Source of the DNA: Mycteria americana
Lineage: Eukaryota > Chordata > Aves > Ciconiiformes > Ciconiidae
Direction: 5' to 3'
DNA: 64,000 bases
Assembly: GCF_035582795.1 (NCBI RefSeq)
Contig: NC_134371.1
Location: forward strand, 50,137,001 to 50,201,000
Shown one piece after another: positions 34,221-47,900 of this stretch. How positions within the stretch are numbered: the first letter of the stretch is position 1; each line of letters begins with the position of its first letter. The position numbers were made by a program, and so were the translations under genes. The notes below the pieces were generated by a model. It did not search any database. It saw only the letters and a list, made by a program, of their open reading frames with translations, and was not told the DNA's origin.

Positions 34221-37200
34221 GCTGGGTTTTATTTATGGCACATTTAAGAGAACAAAAGTCGCTTCAAAATTTGCCAACAGGGAGTTTTATGTCCTGAGGC
34301 TCGCGTTTAATCCCGTACAGCTGTGTTAGAATGAGCTACGTGTGATCCTGAGTCATGTTGTGGTCTTGTCTGTGAAATCCTTATCCCTTACAACTGCAAA
34401 TAAAAGCTGCCCGGTGCCCACAGGAAAGCCTCCCACCAAGCCCCATTGTCCCTCCTCAAGCAGCTGGAAATGTGACCTGTATCGCATCTGACCCCAAGTA
34501 ACGTTTCCAGACGTTCCCAGTCACTTCCAAACAGACCGACTAGCTAATGAGTAGTCTTCTACACTAAGTGTAAAATTGGTACCCTAAGAATATCACTTAC
34601 ACATGGAACTAAATTCCCCTTGAAAGATGAGAGGGAAAAAGTAAAAACCACTGGAATGCTCTGTGGTACCATTGCATAATACAAAAGAAAACTCAAAGAA
34701 ACACAAGCCATTCCTGTGTTTGGAAGTCAATGGTTAAGATATAAAACAGCAGCAACTTCCTCAGAGAAACCTCTGAGTTTTACCACACAGTTCACGGTTC
34801 TTAGGCATACGTTCACTGTACATGTCGAGTCTAGGAATTGCCATATTAAGGAACTTAATTGCCCATCTTCGTATTCAGTAAGGGAGGGTGTAGTGCATCA
34901 CATTTGTAATACGCTGACAACAGTAGCTCTTTATCCCTAGAGCCTTCAGACAACTGTCTAGCTTATGTCCTGAAACATGTGGTATTACAATACAGTGCAG
35001 TATAATCATACTATCCAATATAAATGTAAGTTTTTCCTCAATACCTAACAAAATTTATAGTTTAAGTTACATTCCTGGCCCCAGTGATGTGCTACATAGA
35101 ATTTCACCCTTTAGAAGTCCAGGCACCTGAACAACAGTGTGGCTCAGACCTCATACTCCCTCCCCACATTTTTTTAAATCAAAAAAGATACAGCACGAAA
35201 TTTCCAGATACCATATAAGCCAGTTGTTTCTGAACTGAACCCAAAGAAAAGCGTTCTTTCATGATGCATTCATTACAGGTACATAACCTATTACCATATT
35301 AAGAAAGAAAAAGTCACAAAATAAGAAACTGTGTTTCTTTCCTTTATTATGAAGTACCGATACCTTGCATACAACATGCAATTTATTGCTTATTGACATT
35401 ATTGCATATATCAAAGGGGAAAAAAAAAAATCAGCCAATATAATTTTGTGCACGCTCCTAAACTGTTCAAACAAAATACAGAAATGCTTTACAATATCAC
35501 TGAAATGCAAATAATTCAGAGATTTTTTAATAACAGAAAGTAAATTTAAACCCATAATACTTAATCATTCGCCTCACTACGACTGATTACTTTTATCACT
35601 GATCTGCAGAATTGTTATATTGCATTTTTAAGTTCTTGTGCCGTGATAAGGATTGCTGCGACAATCAGGCCACATTACTATTTGAATTTAATAACGCGAT
35701 CCTGACATTTTGTGACAGTATTAGTACTGACTGCAAAACAGATTGTCAAGATTTAACAGAAATCAGTCTAGCAGAATTTACAGTCTTCGTCCTTGCTCTG
35801 CACATAAGTTAGATATATTTATCAAGTTTCTTTTTAGACAGAAGATTACATAAACATTTTTGAATTACAGGCTCCATTTAGGCTCCATTACTTATGCCTA
35901 ACTTGTAACTCATTTGTTCCCAACAGTTTTTGTAATTTGGTTTTATATCGGGTTAGCTGTGCTTACGTGTTAAATTGTTCTATATATATAGGTATCTGTA
36001 GATACTAAACAAAACACTGTTTGGTATATGCATGCTAGAAAAAAATTCAGGATATTTGGATGTGTGCATATTAAGAGTGCAAATTATATAGCCGAGCTCA
36101 TGATTAGCCCTTTTCCTCCTTTCCCCTATCACATGATGGATTTCTCTTGTGAAACTGGCACAGAGTTACAATAAATAAAACCAATATATCCCACATTGCA
36201 TTCAAAATGTTATGTTCTGTATTACAGCTCAGTATTAATATTTAAATGTTGCTTTCAAACCTAGCAAATTTTTAAAAATACAGAAATTTAAAAACTTAGA
36301 AGACAATTTACATGCAACATGTTCCACTTGGGTGCAGATTCTCATATACTTAAATATTTATAGGCTCATAAAAGCATGTCCTGTCCACAAGACAAGTACA
36401 ATGTTTGACATCCCACGCATAGATTAAAAATAAAGATACATTACAGAATATTTTATTTGCTTTTATATTTCCAATTTCAATAAGTAGGAAGTTATAAATA
36501 GCACACTGAATCATATGGTTGATACCAAGCCATGCTGAACTCTTCATAATTCACTCTCTTCAAGACATTTCCTTTACATTACAGCTAGATTAAAAATTTA
36601 TATACATCATTATAATCAGATGCCCTCTCAGTGCAGGACATCACACAATGAAACTGGTCTCAGAAGAAATTTTGCCAAAATATTTCTTATACCAAACGAT
36701 ACAATTTATTCTTCATAGCTACCTTCCATTCTTTACTGAGCTATAAAGTGCTTGGTTATTATAAATAGAGCAAGAATGTCAAAGGAGGTAGCTAGTAGAG
36801 ATTTGTAATGGATAAGAAACCTTACCAAGTGTTACCACCTAAAAGTATGATTTGATGCTTAATCCCAGATCTCTAAACGTCCCAAGCAGCACATCTTTCA
36901 TCTTCTCTACCATAAAAAGAACTTTTAAGTTGCTTTAGAAAATCCTAAGACCTTCACCTGTCCAACAAAGAGATTCTACCCTGGTTTGGATGAATGTTAA
37001 AGTTCATAAATATTGATCACTATTTCCATTTGACTGCTGTCAGGATCTCAGCAATGAAGTACCGTTCTTTTTCCAGCTGTCAAATATATTCCATAGATAG
37101 AGACACTCCACCAGGAACAACTCCTTCCTCGTAGCCAGATAATGATGTTGTACAGTAGGCTATTAAAAATATGAAAGAGGGCTGCCCATACTTTTCAAAG

Positions 37201-40200
37201 TCTTCTACACTTGCATTTTTTCATCTGAAAATTCTAGTCCTTTTCTATTTGCTTTTTTGATGGCTTTCACCAGCAGCCAACACTGCACCAGATCCTAAGC
37301 TGGAGTAATTGTCAAGCAGCCTTTTATTTTCCTCTGAATGGCTCAGCAGAAGCATCACAAAACAATTTTACAAACTTCTCTATTAAATGATCTTTTACAG
37401 GAAGCTTGTATGTACATACACTTAAACACACACAAGTCCATGAGAAAGTCCTCTTCATACAGCAATCAACAACTGATAACCCATTTTATACAGCTTGAAA
37501 ATTTTAAAGAATAAAGTTTCTTTTCCCACTGTGAACAGAGATACAGAAATACCTAAACCTTTCTGCTACGTACCAGTCTGCTGTTGTCCCAACCACAGCA
37601 GTAGGAAGACATCTGGATCTCTATACTTGTGTTCTCAAAGTCTCCTCCAGCTCTCCTCTTTAAACCTGCTTGAACGTATTTGCTCACTTGTGCAAGCTTT
37701 TACTCTTAGGTTAACATTGATTCTGCAGTATGAGTAATCTTCTCCCATAATTTTCTAAGTAAAGTCGGAAGTAATTCTCTTCCGGACACTGTAATTAATT
37801 TCATTTTTAATGTTTTAATACAAAATTTGGAATTGTTAAAAGTTTATATATGTCAGCTCCTCTCATTTTCCTGTGCATAGGATATTTTTCATTATTCAAG
37901 AGGTTTTATTTTTTAAGCAATTAAGTTATTAAATTATTGACCTCACTCGAGATAGCATGTATTTATAGAGGTAGAGTAGGCTTCAGAGATGTAATTCTTA
38001 CCACTGAAGAATGCACACAGATAACCCATCAAGCATCTCTGTAGTGTAAGGCTCTCAACTTCATTGAAATCCACTGCAACGCTCACTGAGAAAATGAGTA
38101 TTTGAAGTGCATTTCCTCTCTGCAAGTAGTGTATCCACAAATCAATTATAAAAGGAAAACTTGACCTACCATCCCCCTGTAGTAGTTCTGAAAGTAGTAT
38201 TTACTCATCTTTTGATGAAGAAGTAAAGCCATAAAAAAAGGGAAACTTGCATTCCTACATACAGCCTTACCGGTACAAATAGACTCTCCCATGATCATCA
38301 CGCTAATTTTATGTCACCTGATACCGAAGAATGTAAAAGAAAAGACAAACAAGATATCTGAGCATTTTTTACAAGATTAACTCCTTCCATTCAATACGTC
38401 CATGGCAAAGACACCTGGTGACATACCAAGAGTCTGCTTTTACACTAGACAATGTTTGTGTTAAAAATAGAAGTTTTAAGCCACTGATTAAGATAATATT
38501 ACATTCTAAAGGTAGCATTTATTACAATGCTACTTATCATGCATTTACTTTTTTGCATAAAAAAGACACAAGGTTGCAACATTAAATTTCATCAATATTT
38601 CACCACAGTTTTGAAATTAATAAAGTGCGATTGAAAAATGGGTGCCATAGCTATCTAATTCGCTGTATTATAAGCTTTTAATGGCAGGTTAAAAGTGCCC
38701 TATACTAATGTATTCACTACATCACAACTTTGCAGATTGTTTACTATAGTCCTTGCCGAATACATGTGTTAATAATTTTTTTCATGAGAAAGGTGTCTTC
38801 TGACACATAGTAGATGCATCAGGACATAACTGTAATACATTAAATTAACAAATTAGAAAATTGAAACCTAATGCGTTGCAAAATATTGTTTTAATTACAC
38901 TAATTTTGTACAGCAATCCAAAATATTACATGTTTTAAAATAATTATACCACTGACCTTCTATTCTGGATTGTTGCCCAATGTGTATTACACAGGGTTTG
39001 GGTTTGTTGGTTTTTTTTTTTTTTTTTTCAATCTAGTTTTAACTTAATTTTATTATAGCTTGACTTTCTTTCCCCCTCCCCCCCCAGACACAAGTCTAGA
39101 AGTGAAGGAAATGGACCATTTTAATTAATGTTCTCCATTGAAAACACAAAACTTAAAATACTGAAATGTTAAAGATTAATGCTAAGAAAGGATGAATTTC
39201 AGAAAGTTTTCATGAGTTATCACCTTAAGAGTTGCACCAAATCATCTTCCTTATCGGTTCTTTTTTATCCTACTTCCCAAATAACAAAAGCAGACTTCTA
39301 CTTTCAAACATATTCTCCAAAATGTTTGAATTTACAAATTTAAAATTTATTTTAGAAAGGAACAAGCTATTACAAAATGAATCCCTGATCTAGTGACTTA
39401 AAAAGTACAAGAAAAAAGTATTTCAATTACACCTTTAAACCATAAAGGTGATATAAACATAGAGCCTTTGTACATAGCCTGGACTTTGCATTAGATACAC
39501 TAAAACCACTATTTTAAAATATACCAGGTTCTGCAAATTAGTATAAAAGGGAGTCTGTTTCTTTCAGCAAAGCAGGTTGCAGGATCAACTCACAAAGACT
39601 AGGGATTTACTGGTAAACAAATAAGGTACCGCTCTCACTCAAATCACACAGCTAAACAGATTAATTGCTAACTTTCCCAAGGCATAAACAGATCTTTTGT
39701 CTGCAGGCTTGTGAAGTATTAAAAAGCACAGAATCTAAAAAAACCCAGAAGCCTTAACAATCCTTGATACCCCCCTTAACAAGGCAGGATCGTGGGAAAA
39801 CGCCTGCCCCGTTAAACAGTGGAACTAGGATTATAAAAGTGCGTATTACACTAGCCCAAACAATACTCCCTGACATCATTTTAACTGACTAAACTCATCG
39901 CAGCCACCTTGGGTGGTAAGGCATTTCAGCCTACGCAGTCCTCTTGGGGTCTTACAGACATCCGATTCCTGGAAGACGGGAACGCTGCATCCCTCACCGG
40001 AGAGCACAGTATCGGGGCACTCACACCTCTGACTACAGAGGGGAAAGTTCATGTCACCCAGCTTCGTTAGAGGGAACAGGACAAGAGGAAAACTAAATTA
40101 TCCTACACAGGGTAAATATTTTATCTTTTTGTTTAAAAATAAATTGCTTAAACAGTCTGCTACAATAATTGGGATGTGCACTAAAGTACTCAGTGAAAAT

Positions 40201-41456
40201 GGATACTTTCAGCACACCTTACCAGAAGGTATAACAAATAACAAGTAATGTAAAAAAAAAAAACCCAAACAAACAAACACCAAGGAAAAAAACCCAGAAG
40301 TTAATCAGTCCCAATTCAGATATGGTTTAAAGTAAGCAAAACAAAACCAAACTACACACAAATACAGCTCTCAAAGTCATTCAAAAATAAAACAAAACCC
40401 AGAATTTCTTCAAATAGTATTATAAATTAGATTCTAGACTATTCCTAGATGGTAAGATTCCTCTCTGATGGCCTCCAAACCTTTAAGTTTGCAGAAGAAG
40501 GAACAGAGTACCTATTGACAAATACCTGGTTTAAAAAAAATAAAATGGTGTGCCTATAGAAGTGAACTGTCATTCTACAGAATTACTGTACAACTTTACA
40601 GAAGTTTGGCACAGTTAATTCAAGAATGTTTTTAGTCAACACCTCGGATTTCTGATGTGATTAACACGGAAAATGTGACCAAAAACCTCAACACTTCATA
40701 TCAAATGGGTCATTTCTGCGATAAAAGAAAAAAAGTATTACTGTAAGTTACACATCAAATATACAGAAGAATTTTATCTCTTTACAATTAAACTTCACAT
40801 CCAAATAGCCAATGGTTAAAAAAAAACTCTGAGGAGAGCTGCAGCACTTCTCAAAGGTAGTAGCAGCAAAGGGAAAAGCACTCCAGTAAGAATTATGCTG
40901 TTTCCACACATACTAACTTATGAAAAAAAATCCATGGGCAATTTAGAAGATGCATGTAATCTAACACAGCAAAAGTGAATCTTTCCCATCAAAATCAGAG
41001 AATTTTAACAATTTTTAAGATATTCTGTAGTCTTATAATACAGCATTTTAGGTAAAACTATTTCATAAATTTCCCAAAATGGTTTGCATTCATATAAGGC
41101 GGAACAAAACGCAGTAAAAGACTTCACAGAATCAAAGCTAAATTTTTAGCTTTTCTTGCAAAAATTAAAAAGTTGTCAAGAATGAAATCTTGATTGCTAT
41201 TCCTAGAAGAAAACATAGAAATGTGCCAGGAAAAATGCACCATATCAGGAGTTTGGGGATTTTTTTTGTTTTCTAAAAAAAGAGAGATGTCAGTATTCAC
41301 TAGATTTATAAAACACATTAATCTGAGAAACCTGAGTGAAACACTTCAAACACACTGGTGGACAGCAAGCAAGTAATCAGTCTGCTCCTTTCTCATTTCA
41401 GTAGCTTGTAACTGCTTAGAACAGACACGTGGAACTCATTTGTGTGAGCTTTTGCT
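34221..41456. other. Intergenic DNA between HCCS and TLCD4
   Basis: About 7.2 kb, very AT-rich, with poly-T (about 39007-39029) and other simple runs. A minus-strand stretch at about 37000-37400 reads somewhat like decayed coding sequence but was not identified. Part may be TLCD4 3' UTR if a distal poly-A site is used. Confidence 0.5.
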
Positions 41457-41462
41457 TTTATT
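41457..41462 (-). terminator. TLCD4: Candidate TLCD4 poly-A signal
   Basis: AATAAA on the minus strand about 190 nt past the TLCD4 stop. Proximal signal only; more AATAAA-like words occur further downstream. Confidence 0.35.
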
Positions 41463-41649
41463 CCTCACCGGACAGGATCCGTAAAGTGGGGCCCTGGGTG
41501 TGCAGGCAGTGTGGCTAGGGAAAGAGTAAGGTCAGTACAGAGGTAATACCTTGTTTCCTTAAGAGGAGCATTCCATGGCAGAAATGTGCACTGTTTCAGT
41601 GAACCCAAATTATTTTCATAGCAGAAATTTCATTTTATGCCTATGATTT

Positions 41650-41965
41650 CTAGTCAGATTTTCCATTTCTGTGAGTTTTGGCTTCCTCCTGTCCAATAAG
41701 ACAAATGACTTTGTAGCATCCTTTTGCAATTTTGACCATCCACATCACGTTCATAACATCCAAGACAACACTTGAGATAATCCAGGCACTCTGGGCTGCA
41801 AAGCCTAATCTCTGGAAAGCCTCTGTTCCAATTGAAGAAATTACATGGCTGTAATATATAGGCATGACGGCAATCCTCACCACGAAGAACACAACTGTCA
41901 TCAGCACACCGTTGATGATGTTGGCCTTTGAAGATTTGGGATATCCCAGTACTTCAAAAAACCAC
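41650..41965 (-). CDS. TLCD4: TLCD4 coding exon 6 with stop codon
   Basis: 316 nt from acceptor TTTTGCAG, residues 158-262. Contains [20 protein letters not shown] and [18 protein letters not shown], close to human. Stop TAG at 41650-41652. Confidence 0.97.
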
Positions 41966-44900
41966 CTGCAAAAGAAGTGTTCAGAGATACCAGGCAGACT
42001 TGAAGCCATCTCATTAAAAAAGGATTTTATTTTTTTTTTAATTAATAATTTAATTTATTAATTGCTTCTACCTTTCTCATTTCTAAATTATAGCACTGTG
42101 TCTTGGCTTAGTTGCAAATTCTTCTGCACGGCTGCATTTTTTTTCCCCACTTAAGCAGTGTGTGATATCCAGTACACTGCAGAATAACATGTAGAAAATC
42201 CTGATTTGAATTGTAAACCAATTGACAACCAGTGTGCATTTCAGTGGCTATGTGTAATACACTACCATTGAAATTCTCTTTTAAAATGATAAATACAAAT
42301 TTATTACTTGTTACTATAGCTTGCACCAATGGGCAACTAAAATTCTATTTGATTCCCTGAAAGCAATTCTAGTATTGTATTTGGATATAGTAATCTAGAC
42401 AGAGCTCTAATTTCCAGTTTCTGATTTGGGATTTTCTGACCGCTTCTGTTCAGCCCAAAACCAGAACTTCAGAACCAGACATTGTAAATGGCACTGGATC
42501 ATGTCACAGCTAGGTATGTTATGCAATGAAAAAGATAAATTTAAAAACCCCCTCTCCCACTACTACTACTGGGTCATAAGTGGTCTTTAAAAAAAAATTC
42601 TTGCATATTAATTCCTTAGTAGACAAGCATAACTTATCTATTGCCTAGCACACCGAACCTGCAGGTTGAATTCCTAGAAAAAGGAACAAACTCCTCTATT
42701 TCTTTATCATTCACACTTAAACCAGAATAACCTGCCATTGTTGCACAATTTTTCCTTGTGTTTAAAGACAGGACTGGAGGAAAATCACTTAAATCACTGT
42801 ATTCATGACGGGGGATGGGGAGGGAAGTGGAATAATCAGTTCATTTTCAAGAAGATATGAGAGTAAAACTATTTAACAAAGTAACAGTTCTAAAACTGTT
42901 TTTTAAAGTCATTTTTAATTTAATTACCTACAGATTACAACCTAGGTGATTACAGACATACGAAAAAGATTTGCTGGACATCCAGCTCTAACAGAAATAC
43001 TGCAGGAATTCACTAAGAGTGCAACTGAGACAATTAAAACCTAGGCACTCCAGGTGGCAGTCCAGCCTGGAAGTAAGATACCTCACCACAGAAACACTGG
43101 GATGACAAAGAGAGCGCCCTGATATATTTGGTCAGACTAACAATCAGAGCCTGTACTTTCGCTGATATATACAATGAAGATTCCAAAAGTAATATCAAAA
43201 AAGGTTTTAAAATATACTGCGATGTGCTAATATAGGTAACTGTTAGAAAAAAGGGTAACTGGACAGCTGCCTAACAACTTCCCTCTCCCAGCAAATTCAA
43301 AAAAATAGAAGTCAGTAAATCATAGTTATCATTACAATTTTACCCACCACAGTTCATAATTAATTACATAAATGCTGATACTAACATTAAAAGATCTAAA
43401 TGCTTGGCATGGAGACAACCTCCAATTAGATATCCCTAACAACACAGATAAGAAATACAAAGAAAATACTACAGTTCTGAGATTAGAATATCAGTTTATA
43501 TTTTAATAATAGCTCTTTTGCAAATACTAAGAATGCAAACAAGAAACATAATGTAAGTCATTATCATTATCCACTACTTACTGTCTTAAGGGTCTGGTTC
43601 TCCTCAAATTTAATGGAAAAAAAACCCAAACCACAATCATGCACTAATGAGATGACATCCCTTAGTGCAAAGGACTTTATTGTCTCCTACAGAGATTTCA
43701 GTTTTTCTGAGAAAGCAGTAAATGTGGGTATTCAAAGACACATGATCTCACTGTACGCATTTTAAAAGTATAACATATATTACTTTTAATAGCTATATGT
43801 ATCACAATACTTCCTAACACTACAGTCTGAAAGGTAAGCATCAGTATAGGTACCACTTAAACCCAGGATGAATTCCTATCTTGGCAGAAGTCAGTTGGAA
43901 GAACAGCCATTCACTAGGGCATGAATTTCAATATAGAAACCTAGAATATAATACCACTTCTTTTCATTTTCTTACTCTCCTCTTCCTTGTATTAATAAAA
44001 TAAGTTTAAAGAAGTGTTTATTTACTCCTCCAGTTTCTCCGTGCACACAGAGCACAGACTACATTAGACTATAATCTCCTACTCAACTGTGCTCAGGCAA
44101 ATGAAAGCAACCTCTGGAGAGCTCCATTATCCCACCCTGCCCTCCTGTAAGTTGAATTTGCCAAGCTAATGTTCAAAAGGGATCTCAGCACAATCTTTTT
44201 TATTCTTAGAGATCTGAGGAATGCTACAGTCTCATAAAATACTTCAGCGTTTACAGTCACAATGCAGTAATGGGTAACACTCAGATATCCTGTTTTAGGA
44301 GGATTACAGTTCCTATTTGCCTTATAAACGTTACCCTTTCTCTACCAGACACCTGGAAAAGAAAACAGATGCCACACATGTAGGATCAGTAAAGTAGAAA
44401 CACACCCCAAAAAGTATAGGTGAGGAATAGGCATCTGATAGATGCCTATTCAGAAAGATCTGATCCTACATTGCAAAAAAATGGAGGAAGAGGAGAGGGC
44501 TGCAGCACTGCCCTATACCAAAGCCACTCCCCTGAGGTGAAGTCTTCCTGGGGCAAATCCCTGTCCCCAGCTGGGTCATGGTAGCTACGGAGTAAGGAGA
44601 GAGGCCACCCTCCCCAGAGCACCAGGAAACTCCATTGACCGCTTTCCCGTACCTGCGGTACGTGGCATTAGCACGCTCCCTTTCTGATACCCATAGCAGC
44701 AGTTCTAGCAGCAACGCTATAACCAGAAGCCATGGCAGGCTTCAGCTGTCACTGAGCTCTGCAAAAGAGCCTTCTGCCACTTTCTTCTCTGATCACAAGT
44801 GTGAAGATTAACCATTCCAGATATATTTAGATGCTTTACTATTTTTCTAATTTAAGTGCTCAAAATAATTTCCAGAACTATTTTTGAAAGTAAATAAAGA

Positions 44901-47900
44901 ATACACCTTTATATTATTCTATGTATTCATATGCATATATTAATATTGATCTATATATGTGCAGTATTGCAAAATAAACTTCAAATTATCTAGGGCAATG
45001 CAATTCCATTCTAGGATTCTGATGACACTGTTATCTTGCTTCTTTTCCTGGTCCATGATACTAAAAAAAAATCCCTATTGAAAATGATGGCTTTATTATA
45101 ATAAATAAATAAACATACAAAGGCTAATAAACAATATCATATTTGTGAACTTTTTTGTTCAGTAGTGTCATAAAAATTTGGCATTTCACATGAAGGCTGG
45201 TCTACCCTAAAAAGGAAATTAGGGGTGAATACATTAGTTATACTGTTGCAGCTATAGCAGCAAAAAGTTTTCATAGCAAAAAAGGTTTTCACATAGTAAT
45301 ATTTAGTTCGGTATATATAAATTCCCTTTCAGCAGACATTCAACAATTAAAAAAAATTCCTAAGTGACAGAAATAATAATACTAATTAAAATGTAAAAGA
45401 ACTATGCAAAAATTCCGTAACCACTTACCGCTGATTGACAAAAGGAGTGGAGAACTCTGCAAGCAGACGGAAGTTTCCAAAATAAGCCAACAGACCTTTG
45501 CTCTGGTTAGCAAAACAAAATAGACATACAAAAATCAACAATGTAGATGTGAAATCTTGATTAAAGCCTTCAAGTATACACAGAATGATACAATGTCTCA
45601 ACTTCTTTATTAAAAGTGATAGTAAGCGAGTTTGCCAGCTGTGGCCAGCTTCCTTACAATTTCAAAATGAGGTTTACTACAAAAGCTGCAATTGTCCTTC
45701 AGGTATCTCAAATCAGTAGCTTCTTACTTTAAATAAATCTTTAAAAGACTTAAAGTTAAGTGGCCAGGGAAAGCTAGCTAGAGAAGACTGGCACAAGGTT
45801 ATAATTATAATGATACTATTACTGTCTAAGAGAATTATAAATATTTTTGATTTCTCAGTGTTTAAACAAGCCCAAACAGAAACACTGTAAGCTAAAGAGA
45901 AATGTCCCTGCATTGTTTTAGGAACATAATTTGCCAAAGTGAAGATGAATTCCCAGCTCCTATTTGGCAGCAGAAAGGGCACATAAAGCCCTTTCTTCGC
46001 TTCTCCCCACTGCAGGGGAAACCCTTTCCACCAGCTCTGTCGCAGTCCCTGCCGTGCCCTGTGGGTTGGAAGAAGAGCACATCTTCTCCGTGATGGTATC
46101 CAGATAACTGCGTGGTACATTTACACTGATACACGTTGTAACTGAGCACCTTCCTCCAAGTGACAAAATACAGCATATTCTCTGCCTTACCGTTTGGTTG
46201 TGATGGAAATAGTATCCCATCACACAACGGCTGGGTAAGCAGCAGTTTGCAGATGTAGAGATAAAAAGATTTTTTTAAAAAATTTCAGTAGGTCTCCTGA
46301 ACTACCTATGGAGTGCGTGTCATCATTCCTCTTTCCCCCACTGAGCATGCCAATACCCACTACTTCAGGCATTTCATGTCAGATTGCACTACACCAAAGA
46401 GAAAATCCATGTTCTTAACCAAATTCTCTCCTATCTTCAAGAGCAATTTTTGAAATAAGATACTTATAAGTAACTTTCTCTGAAGAGAGTAACACACAGA
46501 CATCCAAGGGCAGAGCTAGATCCAGATAATAAGAACTGCTTTCAAAGAAGTTCAAACTAACACTACACTTTCTATTTACTTCAGAAACAACTAATAAATT
46601 TTCTGCACCAGGGATTAGCCTTGGTAGCGGTATTTTCATTTCTCTAATACTCAGCTCTAATTCACTTTCATCCCTCATAATATTAGCAGATCTAATTATC
46701 TTCAACCCGAAACAGTATTTACTTGTCCCTTTTAAACCGTTACATGGGAAATCTGACAGTAATCTGGCTTCTCGACACTTTTAATATTGTAAGCCTGGGA
46801 TTCACACAGTAGGCAGGGAAAGAAATGTGGTAAATGAAGTAAATTGTATTTTGTAAGATGTCTTTATTTACTGAATGAGCTTTTCAGAATAAGTTCAGGA
46901 GCATTATTCTGGAGGTCAATGGGATTTCTACCAAGTCACATGGGCATCTTTGAGAAATTCCAGCAGCACAAAGAGTAACTAAGTCTTTATCCTAGAACAG
47001 TGTCCTTTTCCCTTCAATGTATGTATGCCACAGATATTTATAGATATATACAGTTAATCATCCATTGTTTCACCACCAAAGTAACCTTAAACAAGAAGTC
47101 TCAGGGGATCAGTTTGTGTCATAACATTTTTCTTAAGAAAATAAAAGTGGGAAAAGAAAAAAAAACAACGCCCTGGAAAAAACACACCCAGCTGTTTGTA
47201 GTAGATTCACCAAAGTTAGGGATCACTGACCTACGGCCTTGCAAATACCATCACAAGCAGAACATAACCACTTGAAACCACTTCCTTCTAATTTTCCAAC
47301 TAAATATTCAGACTTATGGTTTTATTTGAAACCCTTTTCTATAACCATGTGAAAAGCCCCTCTGTCAAAGTCTCTCTACAGCAAAAACTGAGAAGAGTTT
47401 TAATTTCAGCAGTTAAAGAAGTTACACGTTTTTGTTTAAGGGCTGCAACATTGAAAAGGCATGCACTTACACAAGTGACTGATAAAACTATTTAGAAAGT
47501 AATGACGACTGAAAATCTAAATTACTTTCACAAAGCTAATACAACAACCAGTGAAGATTTTTTTTAAACATTAAGCAAATGAGATCTATAAAAGCATTGT
47601 CTTCAATCTCATCTGCTTGTTATGTTACTGGAAAATAGAGCACTCACCAGTACAAAATAGTAAGCATACAGAGCTGCCAAGTGATGTATTACAAAAAATT
47701 TGTCACCAATTGCCTTCCAGTAGTAAATAATAAGCAACAAATCTACAAGAGAAAAGAAATAATGATAAATAACAATTTATTATACTACCATTGACCTCAG
47801 AATAGTGTTTCTCTAAGTTTTAGAGGTATAAATGCCAACATATGGCATCAGTAGAAACTCTCTGAATTAATTATCTCTGAAGAGAACATCTTTATCCTGA

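Noticed and set aside
33497-34297. 266-codon plus-strand frame across the HCCS CpG island (and overlapping frames on both strands)
   Set aside because: Composition is Pro/Ala/Arg/Gly only, produced by GC-rich triplet repeats; no domain, and overlapping frames are open on several strands at once.
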